Counted from the stretch's first letter, positions 41,791 through 50,567 are shown. The stretch: 64,000 nucleotides of DNA from Streptomyces scabiei 87.22 (GCF_000091305.1 NC_013929.1:6882001-6946000), one strand, 5' to 3'. Program-made: numbers and translations. Notes: generated from the sequence alone by a model not told the origin.

Positions 41791-41865
41791 GCGTTGTCGG
41801 GCGCGTGCCCTTCAGGGCGCGGGGAACTGCGCGACCAGCCCCCACCCACCCGCACCCGACAACGC
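41791..41865. terminator. long-loop hairpin containing the intergenic repeat, between convergent genes
   Basis: A 15-bp stem with one mismatch (GCGTTGTCGGGCGCG / CGCACCCGACAACGC) encloses 45 nt that include the element 'ttcagggcgcggggaactgc'. It fills the gap between hrdA and the convergent ABC exporter gene. Confidence 0.65.
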
Positions 41866-41883
41866 ACCCCCTCGACCCACCCC

Positions 41884-43818
41884 TCAGTCCACCTCGGCCA
41901 CCGCCTCCGCGAACTGCGCCTTGTACAGCCGCGCGTACGCCCCGTCCGCCGCCAGCAACTCCTCGTGCGCCCCCTGCTCCACGATGGCCCCGTTCTCCAT
42001 CACCAGGATCGTGTCCGCGTCCCGGATCGTCGACAGCCGGTGCGCGATCACGAACGAGGTCCGCCCGTGCGCCAACTTGGCCATCGCCTTCTGGATCAAC
42101 ACCTCCGTACGCGTGTCCACCGAGGACGTCGCCTCGTCCAGCACCAGGATCACCGGGTCCGACAGGAACGCCCGGGCGATCGTGATGAGCTGCTTCTCAC
42201 CCGCGCTCACCCCGGACCCCTCGTCGTCGATCACGGTGTCGTACCCGTCCGGCAACGTCCGCACGAACCGGTCCGCGTGCGCGGCCCGGGCCGCCTCCTC
42301 GATCTCCCCCCGCGTCACCTTCCGCGACGCGGACGCCCCGTACGCGATGTTCTCCGCGATGGTCCCGCCGAACAGCCAGGTGTCCTGGAGCACCATCCCT
42401 ATCCCGTCCCGCAGTTCGTCCCGCGACATGGACGCGATGTCGACGCCGTCGAGCGTGATCCGCCCCCCGGTGACCTCGTAGAACCGCATCAACAGGTTGA
42501 CGAGCGTGGTCTTCCCCGCGCCCGTCGGCCCCACGATCGCGACCGTGTGCCCCGGCTCGACCGCCAGCGACAGATCCTCGATCAGCGGCTTGTCGGCCTC
42601 GTACCGGAAGGAGACGTTCTCCAGCGCGACCCGCCCCCGCAGCTCCTCCGGCCGCACGCCGGGCACCGCGTCGGCCTCCTGCTCCCCCGCGTCGAGCAGT
42701 TCGAAGATCCGCTCGGCCGAGGCGACGCCGGACTGCACCAGGTTCGCCATCGAGGCGACCTGCGTCAGCGGCATCGAGAACTGCCGCGAGTACTGGATGA
42801 ACGCCTGCACGTCACCGATGGACAGGGCACCCGTGGCCACCCGCAGTCCGCCCACCACCGCGACGAGCACGTAGTTGATGTTCGACACGAAGAACATCAG
42901 CGGCTGCATGATCCCGCTGTTGAACTGGGCCTTGAACCCGGCCTCGTACAGCCGCTCGTTCTCCTCGGCGAACTGCTTCGCCGACTCCTCCTGCCGCCCG
43001 AACACCTTCACGAGCGTGTGCCCGGTGTACATCTCCTCGATGTGCGCGTTGAGCTTGCCCGTCACCCGCCACTGCGCCACGAAGTGCGGCTGAGACCGCT
43101 TGCCGACCCGCGTGGCCACCAGGAACGACACCGGCACGGTCACCAGCGCGACCAGCGCCAGCAGCGGCGACACCCAGAACATCATCACCAGCACGCCGAT
43201 GATCGTGAGCAGCGAGTTGACCAGCTGCCCCATCGACTGCTGGAGCGTCTGGCCGATGTTGTCGAGGTCGTTGGTCGCCCGGCTCAGCACCTCACCGCGC
43301 TGCCGCCGGTCGAAGTACGCCAGCGGCAGTCGCGACAGCTTCGCCTGCAGCTCCTCGCGCATGTGGTAGACGGTCCGGTTGATCGCCCGGTTGGAGAGCC
43401 GGGTCGCCGCCGCCATCAGCAGCCCCGCGACCAGGAAGATGCCGAGGGCAACCAGCAGCACCGTGCCGACGGCGTCGAAATCGATGCCCTTGCCGGGCGT
43501 GAAGTCCGTGCCCGACAGCATGTCGGCGACCGCGCCGTCCCCGCGCTCGCGCATGGAGGCCAGCACCTCGGCCTTCGTCGCGCCCGCCGGCATCTCCCGC
43601 CCGACGACCCCCGCGAAGACGAGGTCGGTCGCCCGGCCCAGAATGTAGGGCCCCAGCACCGACAGACCGACGCTGAGCACCGCGCACACGATCATCGCGT
43701 ACATGGTGAAGCGCTCGGGCCTGAACTGCGCCAGCAGCCGTTTCCCGGACCCCTTGAAGTCCATGGAGTGCTGATCGGGGGCCCCGGCCCCCGCCATCCG
43801 TGCCAACGGCCCGGCCAT
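41884..43818 (-). CDS. ABC exporter half-transporter (ATP-binding/permease), subunit 2
   Basis: 644 residues from ATG 43818, which shares one base with the upstream stop (TGATG). Six membrane helices (residues about 35-330) are followed by a nucleotide-binding domain: Walker A GPTGAGKTTLVNLL, signature VSAGEKQLITIARAFL, Walker B VILVLDEATSSVDTRTE and H-loop FVIAHRLSTIRDAD. The signature is VSAGE instead of LSGGQ, consistent with the asymmetric half of a heterodimeric exporter. With the upstream gene it forms a multidrug or lipid exporter. A ~70-residue insertion after TM1 (ATDLVFAGVVGREMPAGATK) is predicted to be external. Confidence 0.93.
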   Translation of the reverse strand: MAGPLARMAGAGAPDQHSMDFKGSGKRLLAQFRPERFTMYAMIVCAVLSVGLSVLGPYILGRATDLVFAGVVGREMPAGATKAEVLASMRERGDGAVADMLSGTDFTPGKGIDFDAVGTVLLVALGIFLVAGLLMAAATRLSNRAINRTVYHMREELQAKLSRLPLAYFDRRQRGEVLSRATNDLDNIGQTLQQSMGQLVNSLLTIIGVLVMMFWVSPLLALVALVTVPVSFLVATRVGKRSQPHFVAQWRVTGKLNAHIEEMYTGHTLVKVFGRQEESAKQFAEENERLYEAGFKAQFNSGIMQPLMFFVSNINYVLVAVVGGLRVATGALSIGDVQAFIQYSRQFSMPLTQVASMANLVQSGVASAERIFELLDAGEQEADAVPGVRPEELRGRVALENVSFRYEADKPLIEDLSLAVEPGHTVAIVGPTGAGKTTLVNLLMRFYEVTGGRITLDGVDIASMSRDELRDGIGMVLQDTWLFGGTIAENIAYGASASRKVTRGEIEEAARAAHADRFVRTLPDGYDTVIDDEGSGVSAGEKQLITIARAFLSDPVILVLDEATSSVDTRTEVLIQKAMAKLAHGRTSFVIAHRLSTIRDADTILVMENGAIVEQGAHEELLAADGAYARLYKAQFAEAVAEVD

Positions 43819-45551
43819 CAGGCTGCCTCCGCTTCCGTGAGCTGGGAGAGGACGATCTCCCGGTACGTCTCGTTGTCCGCCATCAGCTCGTGGTGGCGTC
43901 CGGTGCCGACGACCCGGCCCTCGTCGAGGACCACGATCCGGTCGGCGTCCCGGATGGTCGCCACCCGCTGGGCCACGATCACCACGGTCGCGTCGGCGGT
44001 CTCCCGCCCCAGCGCCGCGCGCAGGGCGGCGTCGGTCGCGTAGTCCAGCGCGGAGAAGGAGTCGTCGAACAGATAGATCTCGGGCCGCTGCACCAGCGTC
44101 CGCGCGATCGCGAGCCGCTGCCGCTGCCCGCCGGACACGTTCGTCCCGCCCTGTGCGATGGGGGAGTCCAGCCCGTTCTCCAGCCGCTCCACGAACTCCC
44201 TGGCCTGCGCCACCTCCAGCGCGTGCCACAACTCCTCGTCGGTGGCGTCGGGATTGCCGTACCGCAGGTTCGTCGCCACGGTCCCCGAGAACAGGTACGG
44301 CTTCTGCGGCACCAGCCCCACGGTCCTGGCCAGCAGCTGCGGATCGAGCGTCCGTACGTCGACGCCGTCCACCAGCACCTCGCCCTCGGTGACGTCGAAC
44401 AGCCGGGGCACCAGCCCGAGCAGCGTCGACTTCCCGCTGCCCGTCGACCCGATGACGGCGGTCGTCTCACCGGGCCGGGCGACGACCTCGATCGACCGGA
44501 GCACCGGCTCCTCGGCACCCGGATAGCGGAAGCCCGCGCCCCGCACCTCAAGGAACCCGTGCCTGCGCAGCTCCCGGACGGGCGCGACCGGCGGCACCAC
44601 ACTGGTGTCGGTGTCGAGCACCTCCTGGATGCGCTCGGCGCACACCTCCGCGCGCGGCATCATCATGAACATGAAGGTGGCCATCATCACGGCCATCACG
44701 ATCTGCATCAGATAGGCGAGGAACGCGGTGAGCGCGCCGATCTCCATCCCGCCGCTGTCGATGCGATGGGCACCGAACCACACCACCGCGATCGACGACA
44801 GGTTGATGACGGTCATCACGATCGGGAACATCAGCGCGAGCATCCGCCCGGTACCGAGGGACACCTCCGTCAGCTCGGCGTTCGCCTTCCGGAACCGGTC
44901 CTTCTCGTAGTCGTCCCGCACGAACGCGCGGATCACCCGGTTGCCGGTGATCTGCTCCCGCAGCACCCGGTTCACGGTGTCCAGCCGCTCCTGCATGGCA
45001 CGGAACAGGGGGCGCAGCCGCCGCACGATCAGGCTGACCGAGATGCCGAGCACCGGTACGACGGCGAGCAGTACCCCCGACAGCGGCACGTCCAGCCCGA
45101 GCGCCAGCACGATGCCGCCGACGCACATGATCGGCGCCGACACCACCAGCGTGAACGTCATGAGCACCAGCATCTGCACCTGCTGGACGTCGTTCGTCGT
45201 CCGCGTGATCAGCGACGGGGCCCCGAAGTGACCGACCTCACGCGCCGAGAACGACTGGACCCGGTCGAACACGGCCGCCCGGATGTCCCGGCCGACCGCC
45301 GAGGCGGTGCGGGCGCCGTAGTACACGGCCCCGATGTTGCAGACGACCTGCACCAGCGAGATGCCGACCATCAGCGCGCCGAAGGACAGGATGTAGCCCG
45401 TGTCCCCCTCCACCACGCCCTTGTCGATGATGTCCGCGTTCAGTGTGGGCAGGTAGAGCGTGGCGCACGTCTGCACGAACTGCAGCAGCACCAGCAGGGT
45501 GATCGGTGTCCGGTAAGGACGGAGATGACTTCTCAGCAATCGTATGAGCAC
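43818..45551 (-). CDS. ABC exporter half-transporter (ATP-binding/permease), subunit 1
   Basis: 577 residues if GTG 45551 starts translation (V-L-I-R-L-L-R-S-H-L); a GTG at 45611 would add 20 residues without family likeness. Six helices, then the ATPase: Walker A GSTGSGKSTLLGLV, signature VSGGQRQRLAIARTL, and Walker B IYLFDDSFSALDYATD, where Asp replaces the catalytic Glu (FDD instead of DE). This marks the degenerate catalytic site of a heterodimeric ABC exporter; the partner gene supplies the DE. The stop overlaps the partner start. Confidence 0.93.
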   Translation of the reverse strand: MLIRLLRSHLRPYRTPITLLVLLQFVQTCATLYLPTLNADIIDKGVVEGDTGYILSFGALMVGISLVQVVCNIGAVYYGARTASAVGRDIRAAVFDRVQSFSAREVGHFGAPSLITRTTNDVQQVQMLVLMTFTLVVSAPIMCVGGIVLALGLDVPLSGVLLAVVPVLGISVSLIVRRLRPLFRAMQERLDTVNRVLREQITGNRVIRAFVRDDYEKDRFRKANAELTEVSLGTGRMLALMFPIVMTVINLSSIAVVWFGAHRIDSGGMEIGALTAFLAYLMQIVMAVMMATFMFMMMPRAEVCAERIQEVLDTDTSVVPPVAPVRELRRHGFLEVRGAGFRYPGAEEPVLRSIEVVARPGETTAVIGSTGSGKSTLLGLVPRLFDVTEGEVLVDGVDVRTLDPQLLARTVGLVPQKPYLFSGTVATNLRYGNPDATDEELWHALEVAQAREFVERLENGLDSPIAQGGTNVSGGQRQRLAIARTLVQRPEIYLFDDSFSALDYATDAALRAALGRETADATVVIVAQRVATIRDADRIVVLDEGRVVGTGRHHELMADNETYREIVLSQLTEAEAA

Positions 45552-45734
45552 GCGAGATCTCTCGGGGTCGAGGAAGGGGTTCGGGACGCACCACCCCCCA
45601 TCGTCGGACACTCCCCCCGCGTTACCTCAACCGAATTAACCCGACGGTGAAGCCTTGACGCTTTGATGACCGAACCGCGCGGAGGCCGCGGGCCACCGCC
45701 GAGCCCACGTCCGCAGGCCCTGAACGCCCCGGGA

Positions 45735-47189
45735 TCAGGCCCTGAACGCCCCGGGGTGGGTCTGCTCGCGCACCGCCACGTACTGCTGCCGCACCGCCTG
45801 CCCCACCGCCAACTCGTCCCCGGGATCCAGCACCTGGGCCGCCGCTCCCGGCCACATCGGTGGTGTACGCGGATCGAGCGCCCCCTGCGAGACCCCGAGC
45901 GCCCAGGCGGCCTGACGGGCGGCGCCCACCGCCGCGTAGTCCGCCGGCTGCGGCACCACCACCTGCACCCCGAACAGCGCCGGCGCCGCCGCCTGCACCG
46001 CCGGCAGTTCCGCCGCCGCGCCCAGCAGGAAGATCCGCCGTACGTCGACACCCCGGCCGCGCAGCACGTCCAGCGCGTCCGCGAGACCGCACAGCATGCC
46101 CTCGAACGCGGCCCGCGCGAAGTGCTCCGGCTTCATCGACTCCCGCCGCAGCCCGGCCAGCGTCCCCGCCGTGTGCGGCAGATTCGGCGTCCGCTCACCC
46201 TCCAGGTACGGCAGCATCACCAGCCCGTGCGCCCCCGGCGTCGACTTCATCGCCAGATCGGACAGCGCCTCCAGGTCGGGCACGCCCAGCAGCTCGGTGG
46301 CCCCGCGCAGCGTCCGTACGGCGTTGAGCGTGGTGACGACCGGCAGATGCATCCCCGTGGCGTCGGCCAGCGAGGTGATCATCCCGGAGGAGTCGACGAG
46401 CGCCTGCGTGTGCACGGCCATGACGGACCCGGAGGCACCCAGCGACACGACCGCGTCCCCGAGCCCGATGCCTAGCCCGAACGCGGCGGCCATGGTCTCC
46501 CCGGTGCCGGCGGAGATGAGGAGCCCCTCCGGCGTCGTACCGGCGGCGTCCGAAGGGCCCAGCACCTCGGGAAGCATCACCTGATGCCCGAGCGCCATCT
46601 CGACCAGATCGGTCCGGTACTGCCCGGTCGCCGCGTTCCAGTACCCCGTCCCGGACGCCCCACCGCGGTCGGTGGTCCTCCTGACCGGCCGCCCCAGCAA
46701 CTGCCAGACCAGCCAGTCGTGCGCCTGCAGCAGGACGGCCGTCCGCATCGCGGCGTCCGGTTCCGTACGGCTCATCCAGCGCAGCTTCGTCACCGGCTGC
46801 GCCGCCCCCGGCACACAGCCGACGGCCTCCGCCCACGCGCCGCGCCCGCCGAGCGCGTCGACGAGGTCGGCCGCCGCGACCTGGGTCCGCTTGTCGCCGC
46901 CGACCATCGCCGGGCGCACGCTGTTGCCCTGGGCGTCCAGCGCGATCAGCCCGTTCTGCTGGGACGAGACCCCGATCGCCTGCACCCCCTCCAGCAGCCC
47001 GCCGCCGGCCGCCTCGCCCAGGGACAGCAGCCAGGCCTGCGGGTCGACGTCCGCCGGACGCCCCCCGTGCTCCGCCGGCTCCAACGGGTGCGGGGCATAG
47101 CCCTGCCTGAGCACGGCCCCTGTGTCCGAGTCACAGACGACAATGCGCGTAAAATCGGGCGAACTGTCCAGCCCGGCGACTATCCCCAT
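45735..47189 (-). CDS. FGGY-family carbohydrate kinase, xylulokinase-like
   Basis: 484 residues, full length. N-terminal VAGLDSSPDFTRIVVCDSDTG is the phosphate-binding motif. AIGVSSQQNGLIALDAQGN, RPAMVGGDKRTQ and KLRWMSRTEPDAAMRTAVLLQAHDWL are FGGY features with the xylulokinase pattern. ASGTGYWNAATGQY and VVSLGASGSVMAV follow, and the C-terminal domain has RIFLLGAAAELPAVQAAAP. It phosphorylates D-xylulose or a related sugar with ATP. No xylose operon genes are adjacent, so substrate is inferred. Confidence 0.88.
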   Translation of the reverse strand: MGIVAGLDSSPDFTRIVVCDSDTGAVLRQGYAPHPLEPAEHGGRPADVDPQAWLLSLGEAAGGGLLEGVQAIGVSSQQNGLIALDAQGNSVRPAMVGGDKRTQVAAADLVDALGGRGAWAEAVGCVPGAAQPVTKLRWMSRTEPDAAMRTAVLLQAHDWLVWQLLGRPVRRTTDRGGASGTGYWNAATGQYRTDLVEMALGHQVMLPEVLGPSDAAGTTPEGLLISAGTGETMAAAFGLGIGLGDAVVSLGASGSVMAVHTQALVDSSGMITSLADATGMHLPVVTTLNAVRTLRGATELLGVPDLEALSDLAMKSTPGAHGLVMLPYLEGERTPNLPHTAGTLAGLRRESMKPEHFARAAFEGMLCGLADALDVLRGRGVDVRRIFLLGAAAELPAVQAAAPALFGVQVVVPQPADYAAVGAARQAAWALGVSQGALDPRTPPMWPGAAAQVLDPGDELAVGQAVRQQYVAVREQTHPGAFRA

Positions 47190-47258
47190 GGCAGAAATTC
47201 TGCCGCACCGGAAGGGGTGGGGGCGCCGCGAGCCGGTCCGGCCGACTCGATCCGGTCC

Positions 47259-47564
47259 CTAGGTATTGCTCGTTCCCCAGTCGTCCGCGGCGGAGCCGTT
47301 GGCGTTGCGTTCACGCAGCGAGCGCACCCGCTCGGCGACCAGGTCCGGGACACGGTCCCCGACCTTCTCGCTGACCACGTGGTACGCCTTGCCCGCGTAG
47401 ACGCGCCCCTGCTGGGCGGCCGACTCGGCGGTGTTGCGCACCGCGGGGTTCTGCGCGACCTGGCGCGCGGACTTCTTCAACTGCTCGTAGCGTTCGCGTC
47501 CGGCCTTGGTGCCCAGTACGTAGCCCAGGGCCAGTCCGGCAAAGAACGTGAGCCGATAGCGCAT
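47259..47564 (-). CDS. small YtxH-like membrane-associated protein
   Basis: 101 residues from ATG 47564. One N-terminal hydrophobic segment with a glycine-zipper (LTFFAGLALGYVLGTKAGRERYEQL) is followed by an amphipathic helical region (KKSARQVAQNPAVRNTAESAAQQG, VVSEKVGDRVPDLVAERVRSL). This is the YtxH-type layout, often stress-related. Function is not known. Confidence 0.75.
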   Translation of the reverse strand: MRYRLTFFAGLALGYVLGTKAGRERYEQLKKSARQVAQNPAVRNTAESAAQQGRVYAGKAYHVVSEKVGDRVPDLVAERVRSLRERNANGSAADDWGTSNT

Positions 47565-47738
47565 GGCGGCCACCCTTCCCTTACGTCTGCGTCGGTCCCT
47601 TGCGTGCCCTGCGCGGGCGACGGGCGCGGGGGATACCGATTGGCGGAGCACCCCCCTGCTTGCGCTAATGTATGTGTCGCAGCGAGCGCACGCCCCCTGG
47701 CGAATACCCAGGGAGGTACGTTCGATGCAGCGAGGCAA

Positions 47739-47811
47739 TCCTCCGTAGCTCAATTGGCAGAGCAGCCGGCTGTTAACCGGCAGGTTACTGGTTCGAGTCC
47801 AGTCGGGGGAG
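47739..47811 (+). tRNA. tRNA-Asn (GTT)
   Basis: A full cloverleaf can be drawn: acceptor TCCTCCG/CGGGGGA with one G-U pair, D-stem GCTC/GAGC, anticodon stem GCCGG/CCGGC with loop CTGTTAA (anticodon GTT at 47772-47774), T-stem ACTGG/CCAGT with loop TTCGAGT, and discriminator G. No CCA is encoded. Confidence 0.97.
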
Positions 47812-47817
47812 CTTCGA

Positions 47818-47890
47818 TCTTCCGTAGCTCAATTGGCAGAGCAGCCGGCTGTTAACCGGCAGGTTACTGGTTCGAGTCCAGTCGGGAGAG
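47818..47890 (+). tRNA. tRNA-Asn (GTT), second tandem copy
   Basis: It is identical to the first copy except in the acceptor stem (TCTTCCG/CGGGAGA). The period is 79 bp. It was probably transcribed with the first copy and ends at the hairpin just downstream. Confidence 0.97.
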
Positions 47891-47898
47891 CAGTGAGG

Positions 47899-47922
47899 AA
47901 GGACCCCGTCGGGGTCCTTTTT
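47899..47922 (+). terminator. Rho-independent terminator of the tRNA-Asn pair
   Basis: An 8-bp stem AGGACCCC/GGGGTCCT with a GTC loop followed by TTTT begins about 10 nt after the second tRNA-Asn; one of the few classical U-tract terminators in the window. Confidence 0.9.
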
Positions 47923-48065
47923 CATGTCCGGGGGAACCGCGTGCGCGCCGCCGAAGTCCTCAAGGTCAAGAAGCGCATGCGAAGGCCGACCATCCGAAGC
48001 AGGAGATCGTATGAGCGGCTATGCTGCGGCAGACGGCGCGCACACATGTACGCGACACGCCGTAC

Positions 48066-48139
48066 GGGGCGGTAGCTCAGCCGGTTAGAGCAGCGGACTC
48101 ATAATCCGTCGGCCGTGGGTTCGAGTCCCACCCGCCCCA
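48066..48139 (+). tRNA. tRNA with CAT anticodon (elongator Met or Ile2)
   Basis: Acceptor GGGGCGG/CCGCCCC, D-stem GCTC/GAGC, anticodon stem GCGGA/TCCGT with loop CTCATAA (CAT at 48100-48102), T-stem GTGGG/CCCAC and discriminator A. It lacks the unpaired first base and GGG/CCC anticodon-stem pairs of initiator tRNA. Sequence alone does not separate elongator Met from lysidine-modified Ile2. Its 3' part is duplicated at 52840-52884, marking an integration site. Confidence 0.93.
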
Positions 48140-48212
48140 CTTCAGCAGGGCTTTGACCTGCGGAAACGTTCAATTTGTCCTGTCGGGTCGTCAACTTCGC
48201 CTGAACGGACTG
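48095..48212. repeat. attL-like direct repeat (tRNA 3' half plus flank)
   Basis: Matches 52840-52957 without gaps at a constant offset of 4,745 bp. The first 46 bases (tRNA positions from the anticodon stem to the 3' end, plus one base) are identical. About 13 bases then diverge, and the final 59 bases match with two differences. Confidence 0.92.
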
Positions 48213-48640
48213 GATCCGCTGCTCGTGGGTTTGGAACCGGGTAGTGGTCGGAGGCGTCGTAACCCTCTGACCTGCGGCGGAGTAGATGGTCCAGGTTGTC
48301 GCTCGGCGTCCGGGTTGCTGCCTTGAGGCCGATGACGAAACCCAGGGGCTGTACAGGGGCCGGGGCGGCACAGCAGGGTCCTGGCCGACGGTGTCTCTGA
48401 CGCGGTTCGCTGTCTGGATTCACCTGTCGTGGGGGCGGGGGATCGATCCACATCCCCTCGCGGCCGGTCGGACACCGGTCCGGCGTCGAGGCCGGTGCGG
48501 ATGCCGGTACGTCCGGTTCGCGGTCCGCAGGTTGGGGAACTGCCCGAAGAGGAAACGGCTCTGCGGACATGGGCGTCAGTGGTGAGCCGATCATCTGTGT
48601 GAGGACACCGTGGATGAGTGAGTCCTCAAGCCGTGTCCGG

Positions 48641-49072
48641 TCAGATCTGGAGCCGGAAGAGGACGAAGCGACGCGTCTCGCCGGCCTCGTGCAGCTCTTC
48701 GGGCGTGGGTTTGCGGTCTCCGGGCAGACCGACCATCTTCGCCTCGCGCGGTGACTTCCGGTGGGCGAACTCGGCGAGCAGCTCGGTGATCGCGGTGTGG
48801 TCCTCGATCACGGTGGGCACCGCCTCGTAGTCCCGTCCGTGGATGCGCAGGTGGACGGTGGGGCCGATGCGCAGGTTGGGGATCCAGTTGCTGTGCGAGA
48901 ACGTGCTGGCCAGGACCGTGCCGGGGTCCCAGTCGAAGTAGCCGACGGGGATGGTGATGCGGCGTCCGGACTTGCGGCCGGTGTAGGTCAGCAGCATCAG
49001 GAATCTGCTGAGGATCCCGTGCAGGCGCGAGGCGAGAAGGGGGCGGACGAGACGGTTGGCCGCCCGGATCAA
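48641..49072 (-). CDS. deazaflavin (F420)-dependent nitroreductase-family protein, N-terminus uncertain
   Basis: 143 residues from TTG 49072. SRFLMLLTYTGRKSGRRITIPVGYF and NWIPNLRIGPTVHLRIHGRDYEAVPTVIEDHTAI are hallmarks of the DDN/nitroreductase family that uses F420H2 or related flavins. The natural start may be ATG 49116, which has AGGAG at a good distance, but its frame stops after 15 codons (MSQGDTTPAKRPRSG) one step out of register with L-I-R-A-A-N. A single-base indel would join them. The catalytic part looks intact. Confidence 0.75.
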   Translation of the reverse strand: MIRAANRLVRPLLASRLHGILSRFLMLLTYTGRKSGRRITIPVGYFDWDPGTVLASTFSHSNWIPNLRIGPTVHLRIHGRDYEAVPTVIEDHTAITELLAEFAHRKSPREAKMVGLPGDRKPTPEELHEAGETRRFVLFRLQI

Positions 49073-49323
49073 CCCGACCGGGGGCGCTTGGCGGGGGTGG
49101 TGTCGCCTTGGCTCATGGCGGGCTCCTGAGGGGATGTCTGGTGGCGTTGAGTGCCCGGGTCGGGGGCGGTGGGCCGCGAGGGACCCACCGCGACGGTGTG
49201 TGACAGGTATGCGCTCGCCCCGGGAGAACTCTTCGACGAGTTGGTCCTGGTCGGCGGTGGCGGCCGCCTGTTCCGGGGTCTGCCGGGCGGGGTCGGTGAA
49301 GCGGGCCGAGATGCCGGCCGCTC

Positions 49324-49422
49324 TCAGGTGCGGTACTTGCGAGGCCCCAGGTCGCGGCGGGCGGCGCCGCTCGTCCAGGCGTCCCGGAGGGAGGTGGCCT
49401 CGGACTGGATTTCTGCCTTCAT
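49324..49422 (-). pseudogene. short frameshifted ORF with strong ribosome binding site
   Basis: ATG 49422 is preceded by GGAGG and opens M-K-A-E-I-Q-S-E-A-T-S-L-R-D-A-W, but stops after 32 residues (GPRKYRT). In another frame just past the stop, coding-like sequence resumes (ISARFTDPARQTPEQAAATA, DQLVEEFSRGERIPV) to about 49190. This suggests a once longer protein of about 75-80 residues broken by an indel. It diverges from the HxlR gene, the usual place for an HxlR-controlled target. I do not recognise the family. Confidence 0.4.
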
Positions 49423-49530
49423 GGCACTCGCCTCCAATACTTACGGTTGGTGCGTAGCGCCATCATGGGCCAGCATGGAGGGCGGTACAAAAGGAACACC
49501 CGTGTCCGCAACCGAAGGGGAAGGTCCGCA

Positions 49531-49947
49531 ATGGAGGCCGTAGCAGCTCACGAGAATGCCGCCGCGCCGGACGGGTCGGCACTCCCCGCGGCCTGCACCG
49601 CGGTCCCGGTCGAGCATGCGGACTTCATCCGCCAGGTCCTGGAGAGGATCGGCGACAAGTGGACCCTGATGGTGATCGGGAGCCTCCAGGGCGGCGGCGT
49701 GATGCGCTACAAGGAGCTGCAGAGCTACATCCCCGGCATCTCCCAGCGCATGCTCTCGCGCACCCTGGCCCAGCTCCACCACGACGGCCTGGTCTCCAGG
49801 ACCGCCTACGCCGAGGTTCCGCCGCGCGTGGAGTACGCGCTCACTCCCCTGGGCGCCAGCCTCAACGACATCGTGGTCTCCATGATCGGCTGGGCCGCCG
49901 ATCACCATGACGAGATCCGCCGGAACCGAGAGCGTTCAGCTATGTGA
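49531..49947 (+). CDS. HxlR-family transcriptional regulator
   Basis: 138 residues from ATG 49531 (AAGGGGAAGG upstream). The winged-helix domain reads FIRQVLERIGDKWTLMVIGSL, MRYKELQSYIPGISQRMLSRTLAQLHHDGLVSRTAYAEVPPRVEYALTPLG (segments of one domain), the full HxlR pattern. HxlR proteins typically repress divergent oxidoreductase genes in response to aldehydes, quinones or disulfide stress. Cys at residue 18 (PAACTAVPV) is in the usual position of the redox-sensing Cys. The promoter region with GTACAAAAGGAAC is repeated, inverted, at 50303-50318. Confidence 0.9.
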   Translation: MEAVAAHENAAAPDGSALPAACTAVPVEHADFIRQVLERIGDKWTLMVIGSLQGGGVMRYKELQSYIPGISQRMLSRTLAQLHHDGLVSRTAYAEVPPRVEYALTPLGASLNDIVVSMIGWAADHHDEIRRNRERSAM

Positions 49948-49989
49948 CCCCCCTGACCGGTCGGAATCCGCGGTCGAGGCGGCGGGCCG

Positions 49990-50270
49990 CTCAAGTCGCT
50001 GTCGCGTCGTCGAAGCGCACCCACCCGTCGGACATCAGGGTGCGGCGGCAGCGTGGACCCGGTGCTCGTCACATCCCTGATCACGGGAGACGCCGGGGAT
50101 CTCGCGTCACAGGATCGCGGTAGCACAGGGGACCGCCCCCCCGGACGGAGCCCACCAGCATGCTCCTGTCACCGACCTGGTCCGGTGTCTGCCGGATGAA
50201 GTCCCTTCACTCGGCGGGGATGGCGGCCCGGCTCCCGGCCGCATCCGGTCGGTCTGCGGCTTCCAAGGCA
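49990..50270 (-). pseudogene. decayed second copy of the HxlR regulator
   Basis: On the minus strand, DFIRQTPDQVGDRSMLVGSV followed by RGGGPLCY and IPGVSRDQ aligns with DFIRQVLERIGDKWTLMVIG, LQGGGVMRY and IPGISQRM of the intact gene at 49531. The start codon is lost (ttg at the equivalent position) and there are in-frame stops and frame changes. Its upstream DNA (50271-50350, read on the minus strand) closely matches the intact gene's promoter, including GTACAAAAGGAAC. The two copies are in inverted orientation. Confidence 0.65.
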
Positions 50271-50501
50271 CACATCCACGTCCCGTACGGACACCGATGT
50301 TCCTTTTGTACGGCCTTCCGTGCTGGTCCATCATGGCGCTGCAAGAGGCGTCCCTCGCCGACGCACGCGAGCAGGCCCGGTATCTGGCCGGGAGGAATGG
50401 CGGACGCACCGCCGCGTGAATCGATCGCCCACACGACCGTCCGTCAGGTGTGGCCGGGACCTCACGCCCGCTCCAGTCCGAACGCAAAGGGATTCCCCGT
50501 C

Positions 50502-50567
50502 ATGAAACTGCTCGTGCTTGGACGCAGTACCGGTTCTGTCCGGTCATCCGGAGGAGAAGATCGATGA
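50502..50567 (+). pseudogene. possible N-terminal remnant of an NAD(P)-binding protein
   Basis: ATG 50502 with an AAAGGG site opens MKLLVLGRSTGSVRSSGGED and stops at 50567, overlapping the next gene as ATGA. MKLLVLG-x-TG is the usual opening of atypical SDR/epimerase proteins, so this may be a deletion scar or a short leader peptide. Confidence 0.3.

Noticed and set aside
48099..48371. Minus-strand ORF ending GRVGLEPTADGL, repeated at 52844-53485
   Set aside because: The C-terminus is the antisense of the tRNA 3' end, a common false ORF. The similarity between the two only reflects the att-like duplication.
48213..48640. Integrase gene next to the tRNA
   Set aside because: Both strands were read for the tyrosine recombinase R..HxxR..Y pattern and for serine recombinase features; none was found here or elsewhere in the island.
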